Shown here: positions 52,767-60,864 of the stretch, one piece after another | Numbering within the stretch: the first letter of the stretch is position 1 | Layout: every line of letters begins with the position of its first letter | DNA from: an uncultured Clostridium sp. | Lineage (GTDB): Bacteria; Bacillota; Clostridia; Clostridiales; Clostridiaceae | Direction of reading: 5' to 3' | DNA length: 64,000 nucleotides | Assembly (NCBI GenBank): GCA_900539375.1 | Contig: UQBY01000012.1 | Span: 1-64,000, forward strand | Notes under the pieces: generated by a model | Seen by the model: only the letters and a program-made list of their open reading frames with translations | What the model was told of the DNA's origin: nothing | Database searches by the model: none | Made by a program: the position numbers and the translations under genes

Positions 52767-53447
52767 ATGGTAGATATATTATTAGTTGAAGATAATAAAG
52801 AGTTATCATCTCTTATGAGTAAATTTTTTGTAAGAGATGGCTATAGTGTTTATTGTGCAAAATCAGGGGAAGAAGCAATAGAATTTTTTAATAATGAAAT
52901 AGCAAAATTAGTTATTCTTGATATTATGCTACCTAAAATAGATGGATTTTCTGTGTGTTCAGCCATCAGAAAAAGGGGAGATGTACCTATTATAATTATT
53001 AGTGCAATGGTAGATAAGGAAGATAAAATGAATGGATTTAATCTTGGTGCTGATGATTATATTGAAAAACCAATAGATATTGATATTCTTAATGCAAAAA
53101 TCTCCTCTCTTTTTAAAAGATTATATGAGAAAAAAGAAAATCCTTTAATTATTAAATCAGGTGAAATTGAAATTAATCAAGATTCTATGGAAGTTACTTT
53201 TAAAGGTAATAAACTTAATCTTACAATTAAAGAATATGATTTATTGCTTTTACTTATAGAAAATAAGGGAAAAACTCTTAGTAAGGAATATATTTTTAAT
53301 AGAATTTGGGGGAAAGAAAGTGAAAGTGAAAATCAAACCCTTACTGTACACATAAAAATGCTTAGAGATAAAATAGAAGAAGATTCAAAAAATCCTACAA
53401 AAATAAAAACTGTATGGGGTGTAGGTTATAGATATGAAGAAATTTAA
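52767..53447 (+). CDS. Response regulator, OmpR family
   Basis: The 226-residue product has a receiver domain with the phosphoacceptor Asp52 (VILDIMLPKIDG) and a C-terminal OmpR-type winged helix (LTIKEYDLLLLL, then TVHIKMLRDKIEEDS, VWGVGYRYEE). ATG 52767 has GTGGGG 8 bases before it; the GTG at 52752 is the ribosome site itself. The stop overlaps the sensor kinase start by 14 bases. It likely controls the ABC transporter operon of which it is part. Confidence 0.93.
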   Translation: MVDILLVEDNKELSSLMSKFFVRDGYSVYCAKSGEEAIEFFNNEIAKLVILDIMLPKIDGFSVCSAIRKRGDVPIIIISAMVDKEDKMNGFNLGADDYIEKPIDIDILNAKISSLFKRLYEKKENPLIIKSGEIEINQDSMEVTFKGNKLNLTIKEYDLLLLLIENKGKTLSKEYIFNRIWGKESESENQTLTVHIKMLRDKIEEDSKNPTKIKTVWGVGYRYEEI

Positions 53448-54699
53448 ATTACTTATAACTTCCATAGTCTTTTTATATTTATTGTTAATTATAGGTGGGA
53501 ACTTAAAAATTAATAATATATATGAGAGACAATTTAGTAATTATAGGGTAGAAATTAATAGATTATATAAGAAGTATGTAGAAAATAACTCAATGGACAT
53601 AAAGAATTGTAAATATATAAAGAAAATGGAATTCTTAGATTATAAAAATAAAGATAAGAATGAAATAGAAAGCTTTTATAAATATAAAAATGGAATGAAT
53701 TCAGAAATAGTACCAGTATATAAAGATAATAATATTTTAGGATATTTAAAGTTTTACTATATAATTAATATTAATAATAAAAATGTATTAGTAACATATA
53801 ATACTGGAATAACAATTCTTTTTATGGCTATTATAATAGTTTTAATATATATTGAAAGAAAAATTTTAAAACCCTTTAATACATTAAGTGAAATGCCTTA
53901 TGAACTATCAAAGGGAAATTTAAATGCTGAAATAAAAGAAAATAAAAATCGTTATTTTGGAAAGTTTATATGGGGAATAGGTATGCTTAAAGATAATTTA
54001 GAAAGCCATAAAAAAAGAGAACTTAAACTAGCAAAGGAAAAGAAAATGATAATACTTTCTATTTCTCATGATATAAAAACTCCCCTTAATGCAATTAATT
54101 TATATGCAAAGACCATTGAAAAAAATATATATGACAATGAAGAAGAAAAGAAAAATATAGCAATAAAAATACAAGAAAAGACCAAGGAAATAGATAGTTT
54201 TGTAAAGGATATAGTAAAGTCTTCAAGAGAAGATATAATATCAATTAAGGTTAAGGATTCAGAATACTATTTAAAAGACCTTGTATATAAGATAAATAAA
54301 GGCTATAAAGAAAAATGTGATATAAATAAAGTGAAATTTACTATTGGAGAATATGAAAATTATCTTATTAAAGGTGATATAGATAGAATGTATGAAGCTA
54401 TAGGAAATCTTATTGAAAATGCTTTTAAATATGGTGATGGCAAAAAAATAGACATAAAATTTTCAGAAGAAGATTCCTATGAGCTTATATCAGTTATAAA
54501 TTCAGGAAAACCAGTTTTGGAAAATGAAATGCCACATTTATTTGATAGTTTTTTTAGAGGAAAAAATTCTGAAGGAAAAGAAGGTAATGGATTAGGGCTA
54601 TATATATGCAAAGAAATAATGAAAAAAATGAATGGAGATATATTTGCAAAATATAAAGAAGATAAAATGGAGTTTGTTTTAGTATGCAAAATTAGTTAA
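53434..54699 (+). CDS. Sensor histidine kinase
   Basis: The 421-residue membrane kinase has two TM helices at about 5-22 and 125-145, flanking an external sensor of about 100 residues. The HAMP-like stretch is RKILKPFNTLSEMP. The phosphoacceptor is His212 (SISHDIKTPLNAINLY) and the catalytic domain has NLIENAFKYGDG and NGLGLYICKEIM. The translational overlap with the response regulator indicates a cognate pair. The signal is unknown; envelope-acting peptide or drug is the likeliest guess because of the adjacent transporter. Confidence 0.93.
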   Translation: MKKFKLLITSIVFLYLLLIIGGNLKINNIYERQFSNYRVEINRLYKKYVENNSMDIKNCKYIKKMEFLDYKNKDKNEIESFYKYKNGMNSEIVPVYKDNNILGYLKFYYIININNKNVLVTYNTGITILFMAIIIVLIYIERKILKPFNTLSEMPYELSKGNLNAEIKENKNRYFGKFIWGIGMLKDNLESHKKRELKLAKEKKMIILSISHDIKTPLNAINLYAKTIEKNIYDNEEEKKNIAIKIQEKTKEIDSFVKDIVKSSREDIISIKVKDSEYYLKDLVYKINKGYKEKCDINKVKFTIGEYENYLIKGDIDRMYEAIGNLIENAFKYGDGKKIDIKFSEEDSYELISVINSGKPVLENEMPHLFDSFFRGKNSEGKEGNGLGLYICKEIMKKMNGDIFAKYKEDKMEFVLVCKIS

Positions 54700-54804
54700 C
54701 ACTATATATAATAAAAGTATAACTAAAATTTTAAAATTGTATAAAATCAGTATATTTTTAACATAAATGAAAAATAAAACTTTTATTAGATAATAGGAGA
54801 AAAG

Positions 54805-55788
54805 ATGTTTAAAGAAAAAATAGAAGCTTTTTGTAATTCTTTAGGATTAGATACTATTGGCTTTACAAAGTGCAGAAAATTTGAAGAACTTAGAGAATTC
54901 TATACTTATAGAAAAGAAAATAATCTTGAAAATGAATTTGAAGAGAAGGATATAGAAAAAAGAATAAATCCTAATTTATATTTAAAAGAAGGAAAAACTA
55001 TAATATCAATAGCTTTTCCTTATTGTAGTAGTGAAGATTTTAATTGTAATAATAATGGATTTTCTATATATACAAAAAGATATGACTATCATAGAGTAGT
55101 AAAAAAATATTTAGATGAAATATGTAAGTTTATAGAAAGTTTAGGAGGAAGGGCAGTAGGGCTTGTTGATAGTAATTCTTTGCCTGAAAGATATATTGCC
55201 TATTTATCTAATGTTGGCTTTATAGGAAAAAATAATATGATAATTACTAAAAAACATGGCTCTTATGTATTTTTAGGAGAAATAATAACTGATTTAGAAA
55301 TAGAAAGTGAAACAAAAAGAACTTTTAATATGATAGCTAATTATGAAGAATGTGGAGAATGCAGAATATGTATAGGAGAGTGTCCAACTAAATCTATAAA
55401 TAAAATTAAAATTAATCCTAATATATGTTTATCTTATATGACTCAGAAAAAAGAGCTAAATGATAAGGAAATAAATCTTCTTAAAAAGAAAGGAAATATT
55501 TTTGGATGTGATTTTTGTCAGCTTAAATGTCCTTACAATGAAAATTTAGAAGGAAAAGCACTTAAGGAATTTGAAATATTAGATTATATGAATGAAGAAC
55601 CTTATATTTATGCTAATATGGATAATAAATATTTTAAAGAAAAGATAAGTAAAACTTCTTGTGGTTGGAGAGGAAAAAATGTTATAAGAAGAAATGCTAT
55701 TATAAATTTGAAGAAAAAAGGAGTAGATATTGAAGAATTTAAAGGAAACTCAGAATATATTAATGAATATATAGATAAATTAAAATAA
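54805..55788 (+). CDS. queG: Epoxyqueuosine reductase QueG-like
   Basis: The 327-residue cobalamin-dependent iron-sulfur protein catalyses the last step of queuosine synthesis in tRNA. It has VDSNSLPERYIAYLSNVGFIGKNN and the two ferredoxin-like Cys clusters ECGECRICIGECP and GCDFCQLKCPYN. A short form without the C-terminal HEAT repeats is expected at this length. Close relatives are annotated QueG, but other DUF1730 reductases exist. No other queuosine gene is nearby. It converges with the iron alcohol dehydrogenase gene, 5 bases between stops. Confidence 0.85.
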   Translation: MFKEKIEAFCNSLGLDTIGFTKCRKFEELREFYTYRKENNLENEFEEKDIEKRINPNLYLKEGKTIISIAFPYCSSEDFNCNNNGFSIYTKRYDYHRVVKKYLDEICKFIESLGGRAVGLVDSNSLPERYIAYLSNVGFIGKNNMIITKKHGSYVFLGEIITDLEIESETKRTFNMIANYEECGECRICIGECPTKSINKIKINPNICLSYMTQKKELNDKEINLLKKKGNIFGCDFCQLKCPYNENLEGKALKEFEILDYMNEEPYIYANMDNKYFKEKISKTSCGWRGKNVIRRNAIINLKKKGVDIEEFKGNSEYINEYIDKLK

Positions 55789-55793
55789 TTTAT

Positions 55794-56879
55794 CTATATA
55801 CTACCATATTCATCACAATCTAAAATAGCTTTAATAAATTTTTCTTTTGTTATTTCATAAGGAGCACAGTGCCATTCTGTTACAGTTGAAGCTTTTTGGG
55901 CCATCTTTTCAACATCTTCTTTAGTTATATCAAGGTCTTTTAAGGAAGTTGGAAGGCCTATACTTTTATTAAATTTATATATTTTATCACGTTTTTCAAA
56001 TTGTTTATCATAAGTTAATAAGCATAAAACTCCAAAGGAAACAATTTCTCCATGAAGATGTTTAGCACAAGAAGGAACCATTGTTGAACCATAATAAACA
56101 GCATGAGCAAGACTACTATTATAATAGTAACTATCTTTTTCTGATGTTAAGTTTGAAACTAAGCCTGTACTTATAATAATATCAAGAGCAACTTGTTCAA
56201 GTTCATAGGAAGGAGTATTGTTTTTGCAATCACTAAGAGCTTTAGCACCAAAATCAATTAATGGGTCTTCACAAGCACCACTTAACTGAGCACCAAGTAA
56301 GGTAGTGTGGAACAATTTTTCAGCTCTTGTTGCAAATAATACTTCAGCTTCTTTTGATAAAGCATCTCCAATACCAGCCCAGAATAATGAATCTGGAGCT
56401 TCTGCAATAATTTTTGTATTAATAAAGGTATGAGTTGCTGGTGTTTTTGGATAATAATATTCTTTAAATGTATCATCTGAATTATAAATAACTGCAATAC
56501 AAGTACAAGCAGCACAGTTTGAAGCTATTGTTGGAAAAGAGAATAGTGGTTTATCTAATTTATCTGAAACTACCTTACAAGTATCTACAGCTCTTCCTCC
56601 TCCAACAGCAAAAATAAAATCAGCAGCTTTAACTTTATCATTATTTAATAATTTATCAGCATTTTCATAAGTTGAATTTCCACCATACCATATAAAATCT
56701 AAAATCTCCACATTAGAGTTTTTTATTCCTTCTAAAATACTTTCTTTAGCTTTAGATATTGCAGTTTTTCCTCCAATAACTACAGCTTTTTTTCCATAAT
56801 GTCTTGTTATATAAGGAATTTCTTTATAGCAGTCAACTCCTACACTGTAACTTGGTAAAAATACATTATAATGTTTCAT
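55794..56879 (-). CDS. Iron-containing alcohol dehydrogenase family protein, T-box-controlled
   Basis: The 361-residue product is of the glycerol dehydrogenase-like family. NAD motif is GGGRAVDTCKVV and metal ligands are in GIGDALSKE, LAHAVYYGS and AKHLHGEIVSF. ATG 56879 has GAGGAG 8-9 bases ahead; the ATG at 56897 contains that site and is rejected. It lies directly behind a T-box leader on the same strand, so expression rises when a tRNA is uncharged. It could be a glycerol or hydroxyaldehyde dehydrogenase; the T-box hints at a step connected with amino-acid metabolism. Confidence 0.85.
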   Translation of the reverse strand: MKHYNVFLPSYSVGVDCYKEIPYITRHYGKKAVVIGGKTAISKAKESILEGIKNSNVEILDFIWYGGNSTYENADKLLNNDKVKAADFIFAVGGGRAVDTCKVVSDKLDKPLFSFPTIASNCAACTCIAVIYNSDDTFKEYYYPKTPATHTFINTKIIAEAPDSLFWAGIGDALSKEAEVLFATRAEKLFHTTLLGAQLSGACEDPLIDFGAKALSDCKNNTPSYELEQVALDIIISTGLVSNLTSEKDSYYYNSSLAHAVYYGSTMVPSCAKHLHGEIVSFGVLCLLTYDKQFEKRDKIYKFNKSIGLPTSLKDLDITKEDVEKMAQKASTVTEWHCAPYEITKEKFIKAILDCDEYGSI

Positions 56880-56907
56880 TAGTTTACATCTCCTCATGTG
56901 TTTTATA

Positions 56908-57163
56908 AAATAAAAAAATCCTGATTAATAAAAATCAGGACGTAAAAATTACGTGGTACCACCTAAATTCAGAGTATTTTTTTTAAAACTCTGCACTTAA
57001 TTAACCTTTAACGCAGGTTTACGTCAAAACTTACATGTAGATTAAGTTCAGTTTTGAAGCTCCAGAGTGATTTTCAAACATTATAAATCACAACTTTCCA
57101 TCATAATAGTTGCTCTCTTTAGGTTTATAAAATGTTTTACTTTTCTCTATCAAAGCTTTATTT
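56908..57163 (-). ncRNA. T-box leader of the alcohol dehydrogenase gene (probable isoleucine specifier)
   Basis: On the - strand stem I starts AAGCTTTGATAGAG and contains AGTA, the usual specifier-loop partner. The distal loop has AAAGAGAGC. The T-box sequence is AGGTGGTACCACG (at 56952-56963). A terminator follows. The 3' side of the specifier loop reads GAAAATCACTC; placing the codon before the conserved A-CTC gives ATC (Ile), with AAT (Asn) one frame off. An uncharged tRNA of that class would base-pair and allow readthrough into the dehydrogenase gene. Confidence 0.85.
56912..56940 (-). terminator. T-box attenuator terminator
   Basis: The stem TCCTGATT / AATCAGGA (56919-56940) is followed by seven T's on the - strand. 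It competes with the antiterminator that includes the T-box sequence. Confidence 0.85.
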
Positions 57164-57169
57164 GCATAC

Positions 57170-57198
57170 ATAATAACACCAGTTAATAAGTTTGTCAA
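57170..57198 (-). promoter_or_regulatory. Promoter of the T-box transcript
   Basis: On the - strand TTGACA (57198-57193) and TATTAT (57175-57170) are 17 bases apart, with the leader starting shortly after. Confidence 0.75.
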
Positions 57199-57214
57199 AT
57201 AATAATTTAAAATA

Positions 57215-57259
57215 AAAAAGCATAATTGAAAATTTAATCATTTTACAATTATGCTTTTT
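57215..57259. terminator. Terminator after the DAHP synthase gene
   Basis: Perfect 14-base arms AAAAAGCATAATTG (57215-57228) and CAATTATGCTTTTT (57246-57259) are T-rich on both sides. It ends the DAHP synthase transcript (- strand) before the T-box promoter. Confidence 0.82.
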
Positions 57260-57267
57260 ATATTTAA

Positions 57268-58296
57268 TTAAACACGTTCAGCAATTTCATAAAGAAGTCT
57301 TTCAGTCTTTTCCCATCCTAAACATGGGTCAGTTATAGATTTACCATAAATATGTTCATCTATTTTTTGACATCCATCTTCAATATAGCTTTCAATCATA
57401 ACACCCTTAACTAATTTTTTAAGTTCAGGATTATAATCTCTGCTATGAAGAATTTCATGTACTATACGAGGTTGTTCAGCAAACTTTTTACCAGAGTTAG
57501 AGTGGTTTGCATCAACTATAACAGCTGGATTTGGGAAATCATGTTGCTTATATAAATCAAGTACTCTTAATAAATCTTCATAGTGATAATTTGGAATATT
57601 ATTTCCATGTTTATTAACAGAACCACGCATAATAGCATGTGCATAAGGGTTACCACTTGTACTTACTTCATTATCTTTGTATATAAAGTCATGTTTGCAG
57701 TGAGCTGCAGTAATAGAATTAAACATTACTGATAAATCTCCACTTGTTGGGTTTTTCATTCCAACAGGAACATCAACACCACTTGCAGTAAGTCTATGTT
57801 GTTGGTTTTCTACACTTCTTGCACCAACAGCAACATATGTTAATAAATCTCCACAATAAATGTGATTACATGGATATAACATTTCATCAGCAGGTGTAAG
57901 ATATGTTTCTTTTATTGAACGTATGAACATTTTTCTTATTGAAAGTAGTCCTTCAACCATATTTGGTGATTTTTCTGGGTCTGGTTGGTGAAGCATTCCT
58001 TTGTATCCTTCTCCAGTAGTTCTAGGTTTGTTTGTATAAATTCTAGGTACTATGAAAAGTTTATCTTTAACTTTTTCATTTACTTTGGCTAATCTGTTTA
58101 TATAATCACATACTGAATCTTCATTGTCAGCAGAACAAGGTCCTATAATAACAACAAATTTGTCACTTTCTCCAGAAAATATTTTTTTAATTTCTTCATC
58201 TCTTTCAGCTTTAATCTTTTTTAAATTCTCAGCTAGAGGAGTCATATCTATTATTTCCTCAGGAGATGGTAGTTTTCTAATGTTTGTAAAACTCAT
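57268..58296 (-). CDS. aroF: 3-deoxy-7-phosphoheptulonate (DAHP) synthase
   Basis: The 342-residue class I (AroFGH type) DAHP synthase is the first step of the shikimate pathway, condensing PEP and erythrose-4-phosphate. Motifs are FVVIIGPCSADNEDS, VPRIYTNKPRTT, VGARSVENQQHRLTASG and VDANHSNSGKK. Which of the three classic paralogues it matches is not visible from sequence; feedback control is expected. The TTGACA promoter element is followed by three phased AT repeats. The same pathway continues with aroB at 60865. Confidence 0.92.
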   Translation of the reverse strand: MSFTNIRKLPSPEEIIDMTPLAENLKKIKAERDEEIKKIFSGESDKFVVIIGPCSADNEDSVCDYINRLAKVNEKVKDKLFIVPRIYTNKPRTTGEGYKGMLHQPDPEKSPNMVEGLLSIRKMFIRSIKETYLTPADEMLYPCNHIYCGDLLTYVAVGARSVENQQHRLTASGVDVPVGMKNPTSGDLSVMFNSITAAHCKHDFIYKDNEVSTSGNPYAHAIMRGSVNKHGNNIPNYHYEDLLRVLDLYKQHDFPNPAVIVDANHSNSGKKFAEQPRIVHEILHSRDYNPELKKLVKGVMIESYIEDGCQKIDEHIYGKSITDPCLGWEKTERLLYEIAERV

Positions 58297-58324
58297 TACA
58301 TAATCCTCCTATTTTACTGTCTAA

Positions 58325-58361
58325 TATAATTATAATATAATTATAATATAATTATTGTCAA
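58325..58361 (-). promoter_or_regulatory. Promoter with three 11-base AT repeats before DAHP synthase
   Basis: TATAATTATAA occurs at 58325-58335, 58336-58346 and, with two end mismatches, 58347-58357. On the - strand TTGACA (58361-58356) precedes. Each repeat carries a TATTAT- or TATAAT-type box one helical turn apart, so several -10 choices exist (TATTAT at spacer 18). Confidence 0.55.
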
Positions 58362-58484
58362 AATTGGTCAAGTTTTTAAGAGGAATTAATTAAAAAAAGT
58401 TATTAAATAAAACTGATTGATTTTACTAAATATATTAATATAAAATTATTAAGAGAGGAATTTTTTTTAGGGAGTGAATAAAAA

Positions 58485-59144
58485 ATGATAACCTTTGAAG
58501 AAATAAAAAATAATGAACATATAAAAACTTATATAAAAAAGGCAGATGAATCATTAATAGCTTTAGGATACACAGAACATAGCTTTGCTCATGTAACTAA
58601 AGTTTCTGAAATGGCAAAGGAAATATTATTAGAACTAGGTTATTCTAAAAGAGAAGCAGAACTTGCTCAAATAGCTGGTTATCTTCATGATATAGGAAAT
58701 GTTATAAATAGAGTAGACCATGCTCAAAGTGGAGCAGTTATGGCCTTTCGTATTTTAGATAAGTTAGGAGCAGAACCAGAAGAAATTGCCACTATAATAG
58801 CAGCTATAGGAAATCATGATGAAAAAACAGCAGTTGCTGTAAATCCAGTAGCAGCAGCTTTAATATTAGCAGATAAAACTGATGTAAGAAGATCCCGTGT
58901 AAGAAATTCTGATTTAGCCACATTTGATATACATGATAGGGTAAACTATGCAGTAGAGGACTCTTCAACAAAAATTTCAAAAGATAAAAAATCTATAATA
59001 CTAAATTTAAAAATAAATACTGAAATTTCTTCAGTTATGGATTATTTTGAAATATTTTTAGATCGTATGCTGCTTTGTAGAAAAGCAGCAGAAAAACTAA
59101 ATTTAAAGTTTAAGCTTATTATAAATAATCAAATTCTTTTATAA
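58485..59144 (+). CDS. HD domain phosphohydrolase
   Basis: The 219-residue product has the metal motif HSFAHVTKVSEMAKEI, then GYLHDIGNVINR, GNHDEKTAVAVNP and DKTDVRRSR. It is the standard HD fold acting on nucleotides or phosphoesters; the substrate is unknown. No sensory or membrane part. It is a single gene with a leading ribosome site GGGAGTG, converging with the surface-protein gene. Confidence 0.85.
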   Translation: MITFEEIKNNEHIKTYIKKADESLIALGYTEHSFAHVTKVSEMAKEILLELGYSKREAELAQIAGYLHDIGNVINRVDHAQSGAVMAFRILDKLGAEPEEIATIIAAIGNHDEKTAVAVNPVAAALILADKTDVRRSRVRNSDLATFDIHDRVNYAVEDSSTKISKDKKSIILNLKINTEISSVMDYFEIFLDRMLLCRKAAEKLNLKFKLIINNQILL

Positions 59145-59147
59145 AAT

Positions 59148-59837
59148 TTAAACTTCATCTTTGTCTAATGTCATAAGTTTTATAAGAGCTTTAACCTTTG
59201 GAGAAAATTTATATAAAAGTATAGCCATTAAAACTAAAAAAACCATAAGATTAGATACAGCTAAATCAAATTTATTAAGACTTTCTTCAGAGGTGTTATT
59301 ACTACCAGATGAAGAATTGTTAGAGTTTTTATGTAAGGAACTTACACTAGGAGTAGCTGTTTGTGTTTCATCTATATATTCTGTTAAATTATTAGAAACT
59401 GTACTTGTTTCATTTGTTAAGGGTGAAGAAGTAGAAGTTTCTAAGTTTGAATTTGCAGAAGATGTTTCAGAAGAAACATTTTCAGCTGTATTTGTTTCTA
59501 AAGAGGTATCTTCAGTTTTATTATTTGTATTATCTAAATTATTTTGTTCTAAAGAGCTATTTTCACTATTATAATTATTATCTATATTATCTGAAGAAGT
59601 ATTATCTAAAGAAGGATTAATAGTTATAATTTCATCTTCTTCCCCTTCAGGAATTATAGAATCATTTAACTTTATAACTTCATATGAGTTACTTTGTGAT
59701 TTTTTGTAACTAGTAGTTTTTATATAGTTAGAAAAATCTCTATTATTTGATATGTTAGCACTAGCAGAATAATTTTCTGATAGTAACAGTATAGAAAATA
59801 TAAAAGTAGTTAATAATATTTTATTTATATATTTCAA
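59148..59837 (-). CDS. Secreted Ser/Thr/Asn-rich protein with C-terminal membrane anchor
   Basis: The 229-residue product has an N-terminal signal peptide (KILLTTFIFSILLLSENYSASA, predicted cut near residue 27). Residues about 70-195 are low-complexity, dominated by Ser, Asn, Thr and acidic residues. A membrane helix at about 197-215 is followed by a positive tail; no LPXTG motif. It is likely a surface stalk or matrix protein. No family is recognised. Length variation in the low-complexity part is likely between strains. Confidence 0.65.
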   Translation of the reverse strand: MKYINKILLTTFIFSILLLSENYSASANISNNRDFSNYIKTTSYKKSQSNSYEVIKLNDSIIPEGEEDEIITINPSLDNTSSDNIDNNYNSENSSLEQNNLDNTNNKTEDTSLETNTAENVSSETSSANSNLETSTSSPLTNETSTVSNNLTEYIDETQTATPSVSSLHKNSNNSSSGSNNTSEESLNKFDLAVSNLMVFLVLMAILLYKFSPKVKALIKLMTLDKDEV

Positions 59838-59973
59838 AGCTATCCCCCCTATTTGACTATTATATCACATAATAAAGAAAATTTTATTAAAAAATAATAT
59901 ATAATGGAAAAATAAGTGGATAAAAAGAGAAATCTTGATATATAATATAGATATAAGAAGGAGGTCGATTCAT

Positions 59974-60333
59974 ATGTTAAAAAGTTTAGGTGAAGATTTA
60001 AAAAAAATAATGCTTGCAGGAATTGGTGCAGTTGCAATTACATCAGAAAAGTCAGCAGAATTAATAGATGACCTTGTTAAAAAGGGGCAAGTTACTGTTG
60101 AGCAAGGAAAAGAACTTAATGAAGAATTAAAAAGAAATTTAAAAACAAAGGTTCAAGATGCAGTAAATGAACATGTAAATGTTACAGTTGTAACTAATGA
60201 GGAGGAAAATATATTAGATAAGTTAGATACATTAAGTGAGGAAGAGCTTCAAGCTGTAAAAGAAAAACTTGATAAAATAGAAAGAGAAAAAAATAACAAT
60301 GTTTCTACAGAAGAAAGTGTTTCTGAAAATTAA
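59974..60333 (+). CDS. Phasin family protein
   Basis: The 119-residue helical protein begins MLKSLGEDLKKIMLAGIGAV. It contains LIDDLVKKGQVTVEQGKELNEELKRN, the short phasin pattern seen in many clostridia. Phasins coat polyhydroxyalkanoate granules, but these bacteria seldom make them, so another role in lipid or membrane interaction is likely. ATG 59974 has AAGGAGG 9 bases ahead. The C-terminal tail is acidic with coiled-coil character. Confidence 0.75.
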   Translation: MLKSLGEDLKKIMLAGIGAVAITSEKSAELIDDLVKKGQVTVEQGKELNEELKRNLKTKVQDAVNEHVNVTVVTNEEENILDKLDTLSEEELQAVKEKLDKIEREKNNNVSTEESVSEN

Positions 60334-60374
60334 AAATTATCATAACAATTATTAGGGAAAAGTTACAAAAAAGC

Positions 60375-60403
60375 TTGAAATAATAATATGATTATGGTAG
60401 AAT
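60375..60403 (+). promoter_or_regulatory. Candidate promoter of the zinc-ribbon gene
   Basis: TTGAAA (60375-60380) and TAGAAT (60398-60403) have a 17-base spacer. A leader of about 100 bases follows before the start codon. Confidence 0.45.
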
Positions 60404-60512
60404 AGTAAAAGTAGAAATACAAAAAATTAGTTAAAGATTTAGTAGATAATAATGCTCTCCAAATTTAGAGACTTAATTAATCGAATAGTCTTTAAAGATG
60501 GAGGAAAAGAAA

Positions 60513-60671
60513 ATGGAAGATAAGACTTTAGTATGTGTTGACTGTGGTGAAGAATTTGTATTCACAGTTGGAGAACAAGAATTCTACAAGGAAAAAGGAT
60601 TTGAAAATGATCCTAAGAGATGTCCAAAATGTAGAAAAGCAAAGAAAGCAGCTCAACAAAACAGAAAGTAG
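60513..60671 (+). CDS. Probable zinc-ribbon domain protein (52 residues)
   Basis: This is a small single-domain gene. The product is 52 residues: MEDKTLVCVDCGEEFVFTVG, then PKRCPKCRKAKKAA, so two CxxC knuckles form a zinc ribbon (the family of small clostridial zinc-ribbon proteins). GGAGG lies 10 bases before ATG. It is followed by its own strong terminator. The function is unknown; binding to nucleic acid is possible from the basic tail. Confidence 0.82.
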   Translation: MEDKTLVCVDCGEEFVFTVGEQEFYKEKGFENDPKRCPKCRKAKKAAQQNRK

Positions 60672-60688
60672 TTTGAAAAGCTTAAAGG

Positions 60689-60716
60689 CCACAAGATTTA
60701 TCTTGTGGTTTTTTTT
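60689..60716 (+). terminator. Terminator after the zinc-ribbon gene
   Basis: Perfect arms CCACAAGA (60689-60696) and TCTTGTGG (60701-60708) are followed by eight T's. Confidence 0.92.
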
Positions 60717-60864
60717 ATACTATTTTATACTATAAATTGAAAAAATATATTAAAATCAGCTTTTTATGTAATAAATAATAATAATATACTTAAAAACATA
60801 ACAAGAAAAGTATATTATAATAGATAATAAAAAATAATATTAGTACAAAAAATGGAGGGAGAAT

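Noticed and set aside
59161..59574. 137-codon + strand frame opposite the surface protein
   Set aside because: It is the complement of the Ser/Asn/Thr repeat region. The - strand frame has a signal peptide, ribosome site and membrane anchor.
60535..60735. 66-codon frame overlapping the zinc-ribbon gene
   Set aside because: It is out of frame with the strongly supported zinc-ribbon protein at 60513-60671 and runs through its terminator.
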